Below, piece by piece: positions 50,667 through 60,329 of a stretch of DNA of 64,000 bases. The translations under genes were made by a program, and so were the position numbers. The stretch's first letter is position 1. Every line of letters starts with the position of its first letter. Under the pieces are notes generated by a model, which did no database searches, was not told the origin of the DNA, and worked only from the letters and a program-made list of their open reading frames with translations. The DNA comes from Microbacterium amylolyticum (lineage in GTDB: Bacteria > Actinomycetota > Actinomycetes > Actinomycetales > Microbacteriaceae), in the NCBI RefSeq assembly GCF_011046975.1, contig NZ_CP049253.1, positions 806,001-870,000 of the forward strand. Direction: 5' to 3'.

Positions 50667-51809
50667 ATGGATGTGCTTGATATTGGACGGATCGTGATAG
50701 GACTGGTGCTGCTGGTCTTGGGTGGGGAATTTTTGGTGCGTGGGGCGTCAGCACTGGCCGGACGTTTCGGGATTTCGTCATTGGTGATCGGTCTCACCGT
50801 AGTGTCAGCGGCGACGTCGGCACCCGAGTTCGCAGTGAGCGTCAGTGCTGTACTGCGTGATGAACCGGGGCTTGCCGTGGGCAATGTGGTTGGCAGCAAC
50901 ATCGTTAATGTCCTGCTCATCCTGGGACTGTCCGCGCTGGTCGTTCCCCTCGCTGTAAAGCGGAGGCTGGTCCGCTTTGACCTGCCCCTGATGGTCGTCT
51001 TGTCAGTTCTACTGCTCCTCGTGTCCCTGGATGGGAGGATCAGTGCGGTGGACGGGCTGATACTATTTTTCGGTGTGGTGATCCACACCATAATGTCCGT
51101 GGTGATTAGTCGGCGGGACGCCAAGACCGCGGTGAATGCCCGGGAAGGGACAGGAGATTCGGCAACCGTCGATCCAGCCGACGAGGAAGGGGCTGCGCTA
51201 GGCGCCTCGGTCAGCAGGTCGCTCTTCTTTGTGCTGCTGGGGGTCGCGTTGCTGGTCGCCGGTGCCACGCTGCTCGTGGAAGGAGCAGTGAACATAGCCA
51301 CCACGTTGGGCGTAAGCAGCCTCGTGGTCGGACTGACCGTTGTGGCTGTCGGGACATCGCTGCCCGAGCTGGCGACGTCCATCATTGCCGTGCGTCGCGG
51401 TGAACGGGACCTAGCGGTGGGCAACGTGGTCGGCAGCAATATCATCAACATAGGGGTAGTGCTAGGACTAACCGCGCTCATCTCTCTTGAAGGCATTCCC
51501 GTATCCGGCGCCGCAGTGGCCTTCGATATCCCAGTAATGCTGGCGGCCGCAGTGGCACTACTGCCGATCGCGTTCACGGGCTTCGCGGTGGCGCGTTGGG
51601 AGGGCGGCTTGTTCGTGGTTTTGTACGCCGCCTACACCGGATACCTTGTGCTGGCTGCCACGGCGCACGATGCACTGGAGGGATTCACCGTAGCCATGGC
51701 GTGGTTCGTGCTGCCGTTAATCGCACTGACGCTCATTTCCTTTACAGCCTACGAAATCGGGCTCCGCAAGGGACGCCGAGACCTGGACCAGACCACGACT
51801 TCGACGTAG
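50667..51809 (+). CDS. Sodium/calcium exchanger family (CaCA) antiporter, YrbG-like
   Basis: 380 residues from ATG 50667; the frame is also open from GTG 50646, but TACACT at 50653-50658 looks like a -10 only nine bases before this ATG, suggesting a leaderless message. About 10 helices in two homologous halves. Alpha-repeat 1: GLTVVSAATSAPEFAVS and GNVVGSNIVNVLLILG. Alpha-repeat 2: LTVVAVGTSLPELATS and GNVVGSNIINIGVVLG. An acidic cytoplasmic loop (DSATVDPADEEG) lies between. Likely exchanges Ca2+ for Na+ or H+. It is wedged between IS1380 and IS30 elements and uses AT-ending codons (ATA, CTA, GTA) more than neighbouring genes, suggesting acquisition with the IS elements. Confidence 0.92.
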   Translation: MDVLDIGRIVIGLVLLVLGGEFLVRGASALAGRFGISSLVIGLTVVSAATSAPEFAVSVSAVLRDEPGLAVGNVVGSNIVNVLLILGLSALVVPLAVKRRLVRFDLPLMVVLSVLLLLVSLDGRISAVDGLILFFGVVIHTIMSVVISRRDAKTAVNAREGTGDSATVDPADEEGAALGASVSRSLFFVLLGVALLVAGATLLVEGAVNIATTLGVSSLVVGLTVVAVGTSLPELATSIIAVRRGERDLAVGNVVGSNIINIGVVLGLTALISLEGIPVSGAAVAFDIPVMLAAAVALLPIAFTGFAVARWEGGLFVVLYAAYTGYLVLAATAHDALEGFTVAMAWFVLPLIALTLISFTAYEIGLRKGRRDLDQTTTST

Positions 51810-51886
51810 ACCGTCGAGTGCATTCGGCTGCTGGCTTCATTCAGGTCGTCGGATGAATGTAAATCGGCAAGAGATGACTGTCGGTT

Positions 51887-52991
51887 GGTGGTGTCATAGC
51901 GTCGTAGCAACACTCCCGGTCGGTGGGGGCTCGAGGCGAGGATGCCTGGGATGGTGCGGCGGCGGCTCACGTTCACGGAGCGGATGGAGATCTCGACGGG
52001 ATCGAAGGCCGGGTGGGGAGTCCGTCGCATCGCTGCTCACCTGGGCAGATGCCCGTCAGTGGTCTCCAGGGAGATGCGACGGAACTCGACGAAGTCCCGT
52101 GGCTATCAAGCGGTGACCGCGGACGTGAAAGCGCAACGCCAACGCTCGCGCCCGCAGGTCCGGAAAGTGGCGAAGGACCCGGTGCTCCAGGCGAGGGTGA
52201 ACGCCGACCTCGCAGCGTCATGGACACCGAACGAGATTGCGGGCCGCTTGCGTCTGGAGGCCGCAGACCCGACCGTTGAACGCATGGCGAACTCTCCCGA
52301 CGCTCAGGGCAGCACCGTCAGCGGAGAAGCGATCTACCAGTACATCTACGCGATCCCCCGCGGAGAACTCGCCAAGCGTGGGATCTTCTTGCAGTCCAAG
52401 CGGACCAAGCGCCGGCCCCGCACCACCGGCCGGACCAGGGGCGGGCCGATCGTGGGGATGGTCCCGCTCGCGGAGCGGGGCGAGGACGCAGCGAAGCGGC
52501 GGGTGCCGGGGCACTGGGAGGGCGACCTGATCATCGGGAAGAACGGGGCCTCGTGCGCCGCGCCCCTGGTGGAGCGGATGAGCGGGTTCACGGGCCTGCT
52601 CGCCCTGCCCTCCAAACATGCCGAGGGCACGGCGGACGCGGTCATAGAGTACTTCACCGAGCTACCCAGGATGATGCAGGCCTCACTGGCCTGGGATCAG
52701 GGCTCCGAGATGGCGCAGCACGCGAAGGTTTCCCTGGCCACGCACATGCCGGTCTACTTCGCTGACCCTCACTCGCCATGGCAGCGGCCGTCCAACGAGA
52801 ACACGAACCGGCTCTACCGGGAGTACCTCCCCAAGGGCACCGTGATCCCCGACCACCAGCCCTACCTCACCACCATCGCCGAAGAGATCAACAACCGGCC
52901 CGCCGCCGACTGGGCTTCCTGACACCGACAGAATCCTTCGCCCGACTACTGGCCGGCGAACCCCATGTTGCTTCCACGCTTTGACACCACC
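51887..52991 (+). mobile_element. IS30-family insertion sequence
   Basis: Ends are 26-base inverted repeats, 51887-51912 (GGTGGTGTCATAGCG...) and the complement of 52966-52991 (GGTGGTGTCAAAGCG...), identical at 23 of 26 positions. The exact tips may extend two or three bases further. One transposase gene lies between. The right end is inserted in, or has replaced part of, a GH31 gene. Confidence 0.85.
51942..52984 (+). pseudogene. IS30-family transposase with a late frameshift
   Basis: About 345 codons if repaired. N-terminal HTH (RRLTFTERMEISTGSKAGWGVRRIAAHLGRCPSVVSREMRRN), then the DDE core: PGHWEGDLIIGKNG, LAWDQGSEMAQH and PHSPWQRPSNENTNRLYREYLPKGT. The frame breaks at about 52899 after EEINNRP: the expected RRRLGFLTPTESFARLLAGE is in the next frame and runs to the stop at 52984. 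One C is missing from a C run, so the defect may be a sequencing error. All three catalytic acidic residues lie before the break. Confidence 0.85.
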
Positions 52992-53886
52992 GTTTTGCGG
53001 GGCGCCCCGTCAGTGCCGTGTACTGCTGGAGCACCGCCGCGGGGGTACCTCCTCCGACAACGAAGTACTCGAGCGACTCCCCCGTCACGGAGAACTGCAC
53101 GCGTTCGACGGCCTCGGAGCCAATCTCGTAGGAGACATGACCGGGGTTGTCGACGAAGATGCCGTATCCACGGCTGGAGAGGTAGAACGGCACGTTCTTG
53201 TAGGCAAGCTCGCTGGATGTTCCGCCGTCGGCGTTCCAGATGTCAACGGACTGGCCGTTCTTGACCAGGGGTCCGAAACGCTCACCGAGGCCATAGATCA
53301 GCTCTCCGACACCGAGGGACAGCTGTTCGTGAATAAACGTTTCGGTGTGCGGTCGAGACGTTTCCGCGCCGGGCTGCGAAGTGATACCGCCGTCGACAAC
53401 GGCGCCGGGTGCCGTGCGCACATAGCCAAGCGACTTGCTACCACTCGATGTCAAAACGCGGCCCGTGGCGTTCTCCGTGAAGGTGAGGCTCCACGGTGCG
53501 CCGAGCAGAATCGTGGCCGTGATGTCGCCGCTGGTCAGAGAAGCGCTCGTGGCGTCGATCGAGATGCTCCCGTGCCCGTCCTCGGCGCCCGGCAAGTCGA
53601 AGCTGACCTTTCGCGGTCCGCCATCGTGGTGCACGATGCGCACTCCGATGACTCCTGGGCGCGGAGCGTGAAGCGCCACCGTGAGAATGGCACAGTTCAG
53701 CGTGTCTCCGCGTGAGGTGATGTTCTTCGTCGGAACGGTCGCAAAGAGCGTGTTGCCGTCCTGCCAGAAATCGTGTGTCTCGCGCCGTTCTTCTGATCCC
53801 CACGCGCCCGAAAGTGGCGACGGCGCCTTTTCATTCGAAGCGCTTCGACTGCCCGCGGCGTCGACTATACGCAGACTGCGACGCAC
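52992..53886 (-). pseudogene. GH31 alpha-xylosidase-like gene, 3' truncated by IS30
   Basis: About 295 codons of an N-terminal GH31 region: [86 protein letters not shown] and LQQYTALTGRPA. Similarity stops at the IS30 end (52991-52996), just before the (beta/alpha)8 barrel, so no catalytic residues remain and some 450-500 residues are lost. The 5' end is unclear: no good start codon or ribosome-binding site precedes [10 protein letters not shown], and ATG 53886 gives an unconvincing leader. Divergent from xylA; originally probably an alpha-xylosidase for xyloglucan or isoprimeverose. Confidence 0.82.
53835..53848. promoter_or_regulatory. 14-base palindrome upstream of xylA
   Basis: TCGAAGCGCTTCGA, a perfect palindrome about 148 bases before the xylA start, in the region between the GH31 remnant and xylA. 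It resembles LacI-family operators and could have controlled the GH31 gene. No regulator of that type is adjacent. Confidence 0.4.
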
Positions 53887-53921
53887 ACCGCAACACCCGT
53901 CGCAAAGAGCCGGGACGCCTG

Positions 53922-53951
53922 TTGCTCGTCCTCATCATTTCCTGATATGTT
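53922..53951 (+). promoter_or_regulatory. xylA: Candidate xylA promoter
   Basis: TTGCTC (53922-53927) and TATGTT (53946-53951), preceded by a TG-like extension, with an 18-base spacer. About 45 bases before the xylA start. Confidence 0.45.
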
Positions 53952-53995
53952 CTCAATCGCAACAATTCACCGACGCTGCTGAACGAGGTCACTCC

Positions 53996-55186
53996 ATGTC
54001 ACTTACTCCCACCAAGGCCGATCGCTTCTCCTTCGGCCTCTGGACCATTGGCTACAACGGCACCGACCCGTTCGGCGGCCCCACCCGCCCTGCGCTCGAC
54101 GTCGTCCACGGCGTCGAAAAGCTCGCGGAGCTCGGCGCATACGGCCTGACGTTCCACGACGACGACCTGTTCGCCTTCGGATCGACCGATGCCGAACGTC
54201 AGAAGCAGATCGACCGCCTGACCCAGGCACTGTCCGACACCGGAATCATCGTGCCGATGGTCACGACAAACCTGTTCAGCGCGCCCGTGTTCAAGGACGG
54301 TGGATTCACCTCCAACGATCGCGCCGTCCGACGCTTCGCCCTGCGCAAGGTGCTCCGCAACATCGATCTCGCCGCCGAGCTCGGGGCAAAAACGTTCGTG
54401 ATGTGGGGAGGCCGCGAGGGCGCCGAGTACGACTCAGCCAAAGACGTTCAGTCCGCTCTCGCTCGGTACAAGGAAGCCGTCGACCTGCTCAGCCAGTATG
54501 TCGTCGACAAGGGATACGATCTGCGCTTCGCGATCGAGCCGAAGCCGAACGAGCCCCGCGGCGACATCCTCCTGCCGACCCTCGGACACGCCCTCGCGTT
54601 CATCAACTCGCTCGAACGACCCGACATGGTCGGTCTGAACCCCGAAACGGGACACGAGCAGATGGCCGGTCTGAACTTCGCCGCCGGCATCGCACAGGCG
54701 CTGTTCCACGGCAAGCTCTTCCACATCGACCTCAACGGCCAGCGCGGCATCAAGTACGACCAGGACCTCGTCTTCGGACACGGCGATCTTCACAACGCGT
54801 TCGCTCTCGTTGATCTTCTGGAGCACGGCGCACCGAACGGCGGCCCCGCGTACGACGGCCCGCGCCACTTCGACTACAAGCCGAGCCGCACAGAGGACGA
54901 GCAGGGAATCTGGGATTCGGTCTCCGCGAACATGCGTACCTACCTCCTGCTGAAGGAGCGCGCTGACGCTTTCCGCGCCGACCCCGAGGTACAGGAGGCG
55001 CTGAGGGTGTCGAAGGTCGCCGAACTGGCGCAGCCCACACTCTCGGCAGGCGAGTCGTACGCGGATCTCCTCGCCGACGCTTCGGCGTACGAGAACTTCG
55101 ACGCCGACAGCTACCTCGGCGGCCACGGATTCGGGTTCGTCCGCCTGCAGCAGCTCGCCACCGAACACCTGCTCGGCGCACGCTGA
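53996..55186 (+). CDS. xylA: Xylose isomerase
   Basis: 396 residues, the length of the short actinobacterial class. ATG 53996 gives [17 protein letters not shown]; a longer open frame upstream is spurious. Catalytic and metal residues are at the Actinoplanes/Streptomyces positions: His54 and Asp57 in TFHDDDLF, Glu181 and Lys183 in [11 protein letters not shown], Glu217 and His220 in NPETGHEQ. It converts D-xylose to D-xylulose in the cytoplasm. One base separates it from xylB. The ROK regulator that usually sits next to these genes is 5.6 kb away across the IS cluster. Confidence 0.97.
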   Translation: MSLTPTKADRFSFGLWTIGYNGTDPFGGPTRPALDVVHGVEKLAELGAYGLTFHDDDLFAFGSTDAERQKQIDRLTQALSDTGIIVPMVTTNLFSAPVFKDGGFTSNDRAVRRFALRKVLRNIDLAAELGAKTFVMWGGREGAEYDSAKDVQSALARYKEAVDLLSQYVVDKGYDLRFAIEPKPNEPRGDILLPTLGHALAFINSLERPDMVGLNPETGHEQMAGLNFAAGIAQALFHGKLFHIDLNGQRGIKYDQDLVFGHGDLHNAFALVDLLEHGAPNGGPAYDGPRHFDYKPSRTEDEQGIWDSVSANMRTYLLLKERADAFRADPEVQEALRVSKVAELAQPTLSAGESYADLLADASAYENFDADSYLGGHGFGFVRLQQLATEHLLGAR

Positions 55187-55187
55187 G

Positions 55188-56600
55188 ATGAGCACCCCTT
55201 CCCGACTCGTCGCCGGCATCGATTCGTCGACGCAAAGCTGCAAGGTCACCATCGTTGATGTGGCCACGGGAGCAATCGTGCGCGAAGGCCGCGCATCACA
55301 CCCCGACGGAACGGAAGTCGACCCGTCGGCGTGGTGGGAAGCGCTTCAGCAGGCAGCCTCGGAAGCCGGCGGGTTCGCGGACGTCGCCGCCGTGTCGGTC
55401 GCGGGGCAGCAACACGGATGCGTCGCGTTGGACGCCGACGGCAGAGTTCTCCGCCCGGCGCTTCTCTGGAACGACACTCGCTCGGCCGGTGCCGCGGCCG
55501 ATCTCGTCAGCGAGGTCGGAGAGGATGTGTACGCTCGCCGCACGGGCCTGGTCCCCGTTGCGTCGTTCACCGTGACCAAGCTGCGCTGGATCGCCGATAA
55601 CGAGCCCGAGATCGCCGCGCGAATCGCCGCCGTCGCCCTTCCGCATGATTGGCTCACGTGGCGGCTTCGCGGCTTCGGACCGCGGGAGGAGTCGGCGAAC
55701 GGGCCTGTTCTCGACGAACTCGTCACCGATCGTTCCGATGCGAGCGGCACGGGATACTTCGACCCCGGCCGAAACGCCTACGACCGCGAGCTTCTGTCAC
55801 GCGCTTTGCGCCGTGATGCCCGCGACGTGGTCCTGCCACGGGTGCTCGCGCCGTCCGAGGGGGTAAACGGGCCGAACCTCATCGTCGCGGCGGGCGCGGG
55901 GGACAACGCCGGCGCGGCGCTTGGCCTCGGCGCACAGACGGGCGATATCGGTGTATCGATCGGCACCAGCGGCACCGTGTTCGCGGTGTCGGCGACTCCC
56001 GTCAGCGACCCCACGGGAACGGTGGCGGGCTTCGCCGACGCTGCCGGAGGGTTTCTGCCGATCGTCACTACCCTGAACGCCGCACGGGCTCTCGACCAGG
56101 TGGCCGCTCTGCTCGGCGTCACCCATGCGGAACTGTCGGACCTTGCCCTCTCAGCGGAGCCAGGATCCGGCGGCCTCGTTCTGCAGCCGTGGTTCGAAGG
56201 AGAGCGCACACCGAATCTGCCGGACGCAACGGCAACGCTTTTCGGCATGACTCTCGCGGCGGCAACGCGCGAGAACCTGGCGCGCGCCGTGATCGAGGGA
56301 GTTCTGTGCTCGCTCGCGGCCGGACTCGATGCGATCCGATCACACGGGGTCGTTGCTGAGCGGATCATGCTGACGGGAGGCGCGGCGAAAAGCCCCGCGA
56401 TCCGTCAGATCGCCGCGGAGGTGTTCGATGTTCCCGTCATCGTTCCTGAGCCCGGCGAATATGTGGCGATGGGGGCGGCTGCTCAGGCCGCGTGGGCTCT
56501 CGACGGGTCACGCCCCGCGTGGCGGCCCCCGGTTCTCGCGGAGCTACCCGCTCACACGGTTGGTGCCATCCGCCACGCGTACGACGCCCGCACCCCCTAG
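55188..56600 (+). CDS. xylB: Xylulokinase, FGGY family
   Basis: 470 residues. N-terminal phosphate motif [17 protein letters not shown], xylulokinase block [27 protein letters not shown] with the catalytic Asp later in [13 protein letters not shown], and [20 protein letters not shown]. The adenosine motif [19 protein letters not shown] is near residue 390. Phosphorylates D-xylulose for entry to the pentose phosphate pathway. Operon with xylA. Confidence 0.96.
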   Translation: MSTPSRLVAGIDSSTQSCKVTIVDVATGAIVREGRASHPDGTEVDPSAWWEALQQAASEAGGFADVAAVSVAGQQHGCVALDADGRVLRPALLWNDTRSAGAAADLVSEVGEDVYARRTGLVPVASFTVTKLRWIADNEPEIAARIAAVALPHDWLTWRLRGFGPREESANGPVLDELVTDRSDASGTGYFDPGRNAYDRELLSRALRRDARDVVLPRVLAPSEGVNGPNLIVAAGAGDNAGAALGLGAQTGDIGVSIGTSGTVFAVSATPVSDPTGTVAGFADAAGGFLPIVTTLNAARALDQVAALLGVTHAELSDLALSAEPGSGGLVLQPWFEGERTPNLPDATATLFGMTLAAATRENLARAVIEGVLCSLAAGLDAIRSHGVVAERIMLTGGAAKSPAIRQIAAEVFDVPVIVPEPGEYVAMGAAAQAAWALDGSRPAWRPPVLAELPAHTVGAIRHAYDARTP

Positions 56601-56654
56601 TGTGCGTGCGGGGCACAGCGATGCTCTGAGCTTCGCCGTGCCCCGCACGATCTC

Positions 56655-59162
56655 CTACGCCGGCTGGGGAACGCGGGCCGAGACGACGATTCCCGTATCC
56701 GTAGCACTCACGACGGCGGTTGATCCGCTCGTCAGCTCTCCGGAGACGAACAGATCGGCGATTCGATCGTCGACCTCCCGCTGAATCAGTCGGCGAAGCG
56801 GCCGAGCGCCGTATTCCGGCTGATGACCGTTCCGCGCAAGCCACTCGCGTGCGTCGTCCGTCACCTCGAGCACAACCTCACGCGCCTCGAGCCGTTTCAC
56901 CGTTGCGTCGAGGAGGTGAGCGACAATCTCGCTCAGCTGTTCGGGATCGAGCTTCCGGAAGAGCACGATGTCATCGATGCGGTTGAGGAATTCCGGTCGC
57001 ATGTTCTCTCGCAGCCTCCCCATGACGCGCGCACGCACATCGTCGTCATGCAGGTCACGGGAGCCGGAAGTGAAGCCCATCGTGCCGGCGCGCGACGCCA
57101 GGAACTCGCTTCCGAGGTTCGACGTCATGATCACAACGGTATTGCGGAAATCCACCGTCCGACCCTGCCCGTCCGTCAAACGGCCGTCGTCAAGAAGCTG
57201 CAACAGGACGTTGAAGACGTCGGGATGAGCCTTTTCGATTTCATCGAAGAGCACGATCGAGTACGGCCGGCGCCGCACGCGTTCCGTCAGCTGACCGGCC
57301 TCGTCGAAGCCGACGTATCCGGGAGGAGCACCGACGAGGCGACTGACGGTGTGACGCTCGCCGAACTCGCTCATGTCGAAGCGGACGATGGCGGAGTCAT
57401 CGTCGAACAGGCTTCCGGCGAGGGCCTTGGCGAGCTCGGTCTTACCCACCCCCGTCGGACCCAAGAAAAGAAAGGAGCCGATGGGCCGGTTTGCGTCTCC
57501 CATACCCGTCCGGCTTCGGCGCACAGCGCGTGCGACCGCCGTGACCGCATCACTTTGGCCGACAACGCGCTCGTGGAGCTCGGACTCGAGGCCGGCAAGT
57601 CGCTCACGTTCCGTCTCCGTCACGCGGTTCGCCGGGATTCCGGTCGCGCGGCTAATGACCTCGGCAATCTCCGCCTCGCCGACGACGACAGTGGTCTCCG
57701 TGTTCGTGTGCGCAGCCTCGCTCAGTCGCTTCTGCAGGTCGGCTATCTCATCGCGAAGGCGCGACGCCTCTTCGTACCGTTCGGAGGACACGGCGAGGTT
57801 TTTCTCGGCCTCTCGCATCGCCAGCTGCTCACGAAGCGCGTCGACGTCCACGTCAGCACCGCGACCAAGGCGCACGCGCGCTCCCGCCTGGTCGATCAGA
57901 TCGATCGCCTTGTCGGGAAGAACGCGCTCCGGCACGTATCGGTCACTGAACACAACGGCGGCCTGAAGCGCCTCATCTGTATAGGTAACATTGTGGTGCT
58001 CTTCATAGGCGCCGCGCAGGCCCTGCAGAATGGCGATGGCGTCTGCTGGGCTTGGCTCGTCAACGCGCACGGGCTGAAACCGCCGTGCCAGGGCCGCGTC
58101 TTTTTCGATCCGACGGAACTCGCTCAGCGTTGTGGCACCGATCAGGCGCAGATCACCGCGCGCGAGACGAGGCTTCAAGATGTTTCCGGCATCAAGCGAT
58201 CCGCTGTCTCCTCCGCCTCCGGCGCCTACGATCGTGTGCAACTCGTCGATAAACAGGATGACCTCGCCAGCCGACGCCGAAACCTCCTCGAGGACGGTGG
58301 TCAGGCGTTCTTCGAAATCGCCGCGATAGCGCGCTCCGGAGAGCATGCTGGCCATGTCAAGGCTGATCACCCTCTTCCCGTGCAGTTGTTGTGGCACCTC
58401 ACCTGCGACGATGGCGCTGGCAAGGCCCTCGGCGATCGCTGTTTTGCCCACGCCGGCCTCGCCAACAAGAACCGGGTTGTTCTTGGTGCGGCGCGCGAGA
58501 ATCTCGATCGTGCTCTCCACCTCGTCTGCGCGTCCGATGACGGGGTCGATCAGGCCATCACGCGCGCGCTGCGTCAAGTCACGGCCGTAGGTGTCCAGCA
58601 TCGACGGAGATTCCTCCTGCTCCCCGTTCGCCGTCGCAGCCTGTTGCTCGCGTGCGCCGTGCAGGAGAGCATCAGCGGTCACTCCGTGCGCCGCGAGAAT
58701 GCGCCCCGATGGGCTGTCCTGCGCGAGAACAAGAGCGAAGAAGAGGTGCTCGGGATCGATGTAGGTCGACCCGGATGAGCGCGCGACCTGGAGCGCGTGG
58801 AACAGTGCGCGCTGCACGGACGCGGTCATCTGCGCGTGTTCTGCTCCCGACGGCCCAGAAGCCTGCGGCAAGGACGCCTGTGCCTGTTCGGCCAGGGCAT
58901 CGGGTTCGACCCCGATCCCCTCCAGCGCGCTGCGCACTGTGGCGTCGTTCGTCAACACGCTGAGCAGGTGCAACGCGTCGAGTTCGCTCTGGCCGCGTTT
59001 CAGGGCGAACCCACCCGCGCGCTGGATCACCTGGTAGGTGCGCGAGCTCATCAGCTTCCGGATATCGATCGCCCGCCCCTGGCGCGCACGATCTCCCTGC
59101 AAGTAGCGCGCGAGGAACTCGTCGAAGGAGTCGGCGTCCTGCGGGATGTTCGTGTTTGTCAT
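56655..59162 (-). CDS. ClpC-like AAA+ unfoldase (Clp protease ATP-binding subunit)
   Basis: 835 residues: an N-terminal double Clp repeat (about 40-180), AAA1 with Walker [16 protein letters not shown], a short coiled-coil middle insertion (about 435-480, [25 protein letters not shown]), AAA2 with Walker [16 protein letters not shown] and [12 protein letters not shown]. The ClpP-docking loop is present as TMGFTSG (hydrophobic-Gly-Phe), and the middle domain is far shorter than that of ClpB, so it should work with ClpP rather than as a disaggregase. The N-terminal extension ([26 protein letters not shown]) differs from housekeeping ClpC. GGAGGAG precedes the ATG. A HAIR-like operator lies upstream, suggesting HspR heat-shock control. 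Confidence 0.9.
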   Translation of the reverse strand: MTNTNIPQDADSFDEFLARYLQGDRARQGRAIDIRKLMSSRTYQVIQRAGGFALKRGQSELDALHLLSVLTNDATVRSALEGIGVEPDALAEQAQASLPQASGPSGAEHAQMTASVQRALFHALQVARSSGSTYIDPEHLFFALVLAQDSPSGRILAAHGVTADALLHGAREQQAATANGEQEESPSMLDTYGRDLTQRARDGLIDPVIGRADEVESTIEILARRTKNNPVLVGEAGVGKTAIAEGLASAIVAGEVPQQLHGKRVISLDMASMLSGARYRGDFEERLTTVLEEVSASAGEVILFIDELHTIVGAGGGGDSGSLDAGNILKPRLARGDLRLIGATTLSEFRRIEKDAALARRFQPVRVDEPSPADAIAILQGLRGAYEEHHNVTYTDEALQAAVVFSDRYVPERVLPDKAIDLIDQAGARVRLGRGADVDVDALREQLAMREAEKNLAVSSERYEEASRLRDEIADLQKRLSEAAHTNTETTVVVGEAEIAEVISRATGIPANRVTETERERLAGLESELHERVVGQSDAVTAVARAVRRSRTGMGDANRPIGSFLFLGPTGVGKTELAKALAGSLFDDDSAIVRFDMSEFGERHTVSRLVGAPPGYVGFDEAGQLTERVRRRPYSIVLFDEIEKAHPDVFNVLLQLLDDGRLTDGQGRTVDFRNTVVIMTSNLGSEFLASRAGTMGFTSGSRDLHDDDVRARVMGRLRENMRPEFLNRIDDIVLFRKLDPEQLSEIVAHLLDATVKRLEAREVVLEVTDDAREWLARNGHQPEYGARPLRRLIQREVDDRIADLFVSGELTSGSTAVVSATDTGIVVSARVPQPA

Positions 59163-59194
59163 GTCTCCTCCATGGCGAAGTTGATGTGAGCAGA

Positions 59195-59228
59195 CTCAAG
59201 TTTCAAACTTGAGCCCTGCCTTGTCAAG
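59195..59228 (-). promoter_or_regulatory. HspR-type (HAIR-like) operator and overlapping promoter of the clp gene
   Basis: CTTGA-N11-TCAAG (59208-59228) matches the spacing of the HspR HAIR element (CTTGAGT-N7-ACTCAAG). A third half-site, CTCAAG at 59195-59200, forms a second palindrome with the first (CTCAAG-TTTCAAA-CTTGAG). On the coding strand TTGACA lies inside the right half-site and could be the -35, so binding would block transcription. It is 33-66 bases upstream of the clp start. Confidence 0.7.
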
Positions 59229-59271
59229 TCCAACGCCACACCGCATCGAGTATTCCCGGAACACTAAAAAA

Positions 59272-59293
59272 CCCGCACCCTCGCGGGTGCGGG
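59272..59293 (-). terminator. Rho-independent terminator for the membrane-protein gene
   Basis: CCCGCACCC-TCGC-GGGTGCGGG; read on the minus strand the hairpin is followed by TTTTTT, a complete intrinsic terminator 22 bases after the stop of the gene at 59315. It also insulates the clp promoter. Confidence 0.9.
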
Positions 59294-59314
59294 CAGACAG
59301 GAGGTGAACTCAAG

Positions 59315-59719
59315 TCAGAGCTTTTCCGGAGCCGGCGGCCGAGCAGCACGGGCAGCGGCCAAAAGCAAAACGAACGTCACCACGGCCGGAATCCCGAGAA
59401 CCATCCCCGCATTCAGGTTCGCGAACTCGCCCGTAATCGCACCAATGGCAATCGCGAAGATCATCGCTTGCACGACAATTCCCCCCGACCGCCCCCACGA
59501 GTGCCCCGCGGCCACGCCGACACCGAAGGCGCACACACCGGCCGCTGCTGCGAGGGTCATCACGATCAGCGCAATCGAGCTGGCGAGCGACATCACCTCG
59601 CCGCGGAACAGTTCAACGACCTGCCAGGCCGCGAGAACCGCAATGCCGATGCCCTCCACAATCAGAAGAGCGGACGCCGCGATCGTCGAAGCGGAGCGCG
59701 AACCGGAGGAGGAAGACAT
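59315..59719 (-). CDS. Small membrane protein of unknown function
   Basis: 134 residues from ATG 59719, with AAGGG upstream; longer frames start in non-coding sequence. Four hydrophobic segments (about 10-29, 39-66, 73-91, 100-122) and a short Pro-rich tail. No family recognised beyond a general resemblance to small actinobacterial integral membrane proteins. Separate unit between whiB (divergent) and clp. Confidence 0.7.
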   Translation of the reverse strand: MSSSSGSRSASTIAASALLIVEGIGIAVLAAWQVVELFRGEVMSLASSIALIVMTLAAAAGVCAFGVGVAAGHSWGRSGGIVVQAMIFAIAIGAITGEFANLNAGMVLGIPAVVTFVLLLAAARAARPPAPEKL

Positions 59720-59957
59720 GAATCCCTTCGCGGCTGAGCCAGGCGAGGGAACCTTGTATGTTCCGTCCGAAACTGCACGGATCTGAAAAAACCCTTGCCT
59801 GACGGCATCACCTGTATGACAATTGTTAACGGTGTGTTTCCCACAGCGTGGTGGGGCCCAGGAAGAGAGATCCTGACTCACATCCAGCGTAGTCGACCCG
59901 CAGACTCGCGCTGAAATTCACCCCCACACAACCCCACCTCGCTAGGAGCACCCCCGC

Positions 59958-60206
59958 ATGGATTGGCGCGACAAGTCTGCTTGCCTCACGGTTGACCCCG
60001 AGTTGTTCTTCCCGGTCGGCAACACTGGGCCGGCCGTCGACCAGATCGAAAAGGCAAAGTCGGTGTGCGCTCGCTGCACCGTCACGGAGGTCTGCCTGCA
60101 GTATGCCCTCGAGACCGGTCAGGACTCGGGCGTCTGGGGAGGGCTCAGCGAAGACGAGCGCCGCGCTCTCAAGCGTCGCGCTGCCCGCGCCCGTCGCGCA
60201 AGCTAA
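59958..60206 (+). CDS. whiB1: WhiB-family iron-sulfur transcriptional regulator (WhiB1-like)
   Basis: 82 residues. Four cysteines at 9, 37, 40 and 46 (C-X27-C-X2-C-X5-C) bind the 4Fe-4S cluster; the GVWGG turn is at 58-62 and a basic C-terminal tail (RRALKRRAARARRAS) binds DNA. Starts MDWRDKSACL and contains ELFFPVGNTGPAVDQI, closest to WhiB1. AGGAG lies ten bases before the ATG. In Mycobacterium tuberculosis whiB1 is also next to the pdtaS sensor kinase gene, as here. WhiB proteins act with the primary sigma factor and respond to nitric oxide or oxygen. Confidence 0.95.
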   Translation: MDWRDKSACLTVDPELFFPVGNTGPAVDQIEKAKSVCARCTVTEVCLQYALETGQDSGVWGGLSEDERRALKRRAARARRAS

Positions 60207-60253
60207 GCAGCCGGCTGTCGCGCGAGAATCGTCTCCTGCGACAACGCCGTGAC

Positions 60254-60285
60254 GTGTGCCCCGGTCGCTCGCGACCGGGGCACAC
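60254..60285 (+). terminator. Intrinsic terminator after whiB
   Basis: 14-base stem GTGTGCCCCGGTCG/CGACCGGGGCACAC with a CTCG loop, followed by ATTTTCTGTTTTT. Lies 48 bases after the whiB stop and before the convergent pdtaS gene. Confidence 0.92.
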
Positions 60286-60329
60286 ATTTTCTGTTTTTGC
60301 GGCACACTCCCGCGCCCGCTGAGACGCTG

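Noticed and set aside
56823..58778. 651-codon open frame antisense to the Clp ATPase gene
   Set aside because: High-GC shadow frame; the minus strand encodes an unmistakable two-domain AAA+ protein and the plus-strand translation has no recognisable motifs.
59301..59314. AACTCAAGT near the end of the small membrane-protein gene as an extra HspR half-site
   Set aside because: It lies outside the promoter region, beyond a terminator, and lacks a partner at HAIR spacing.
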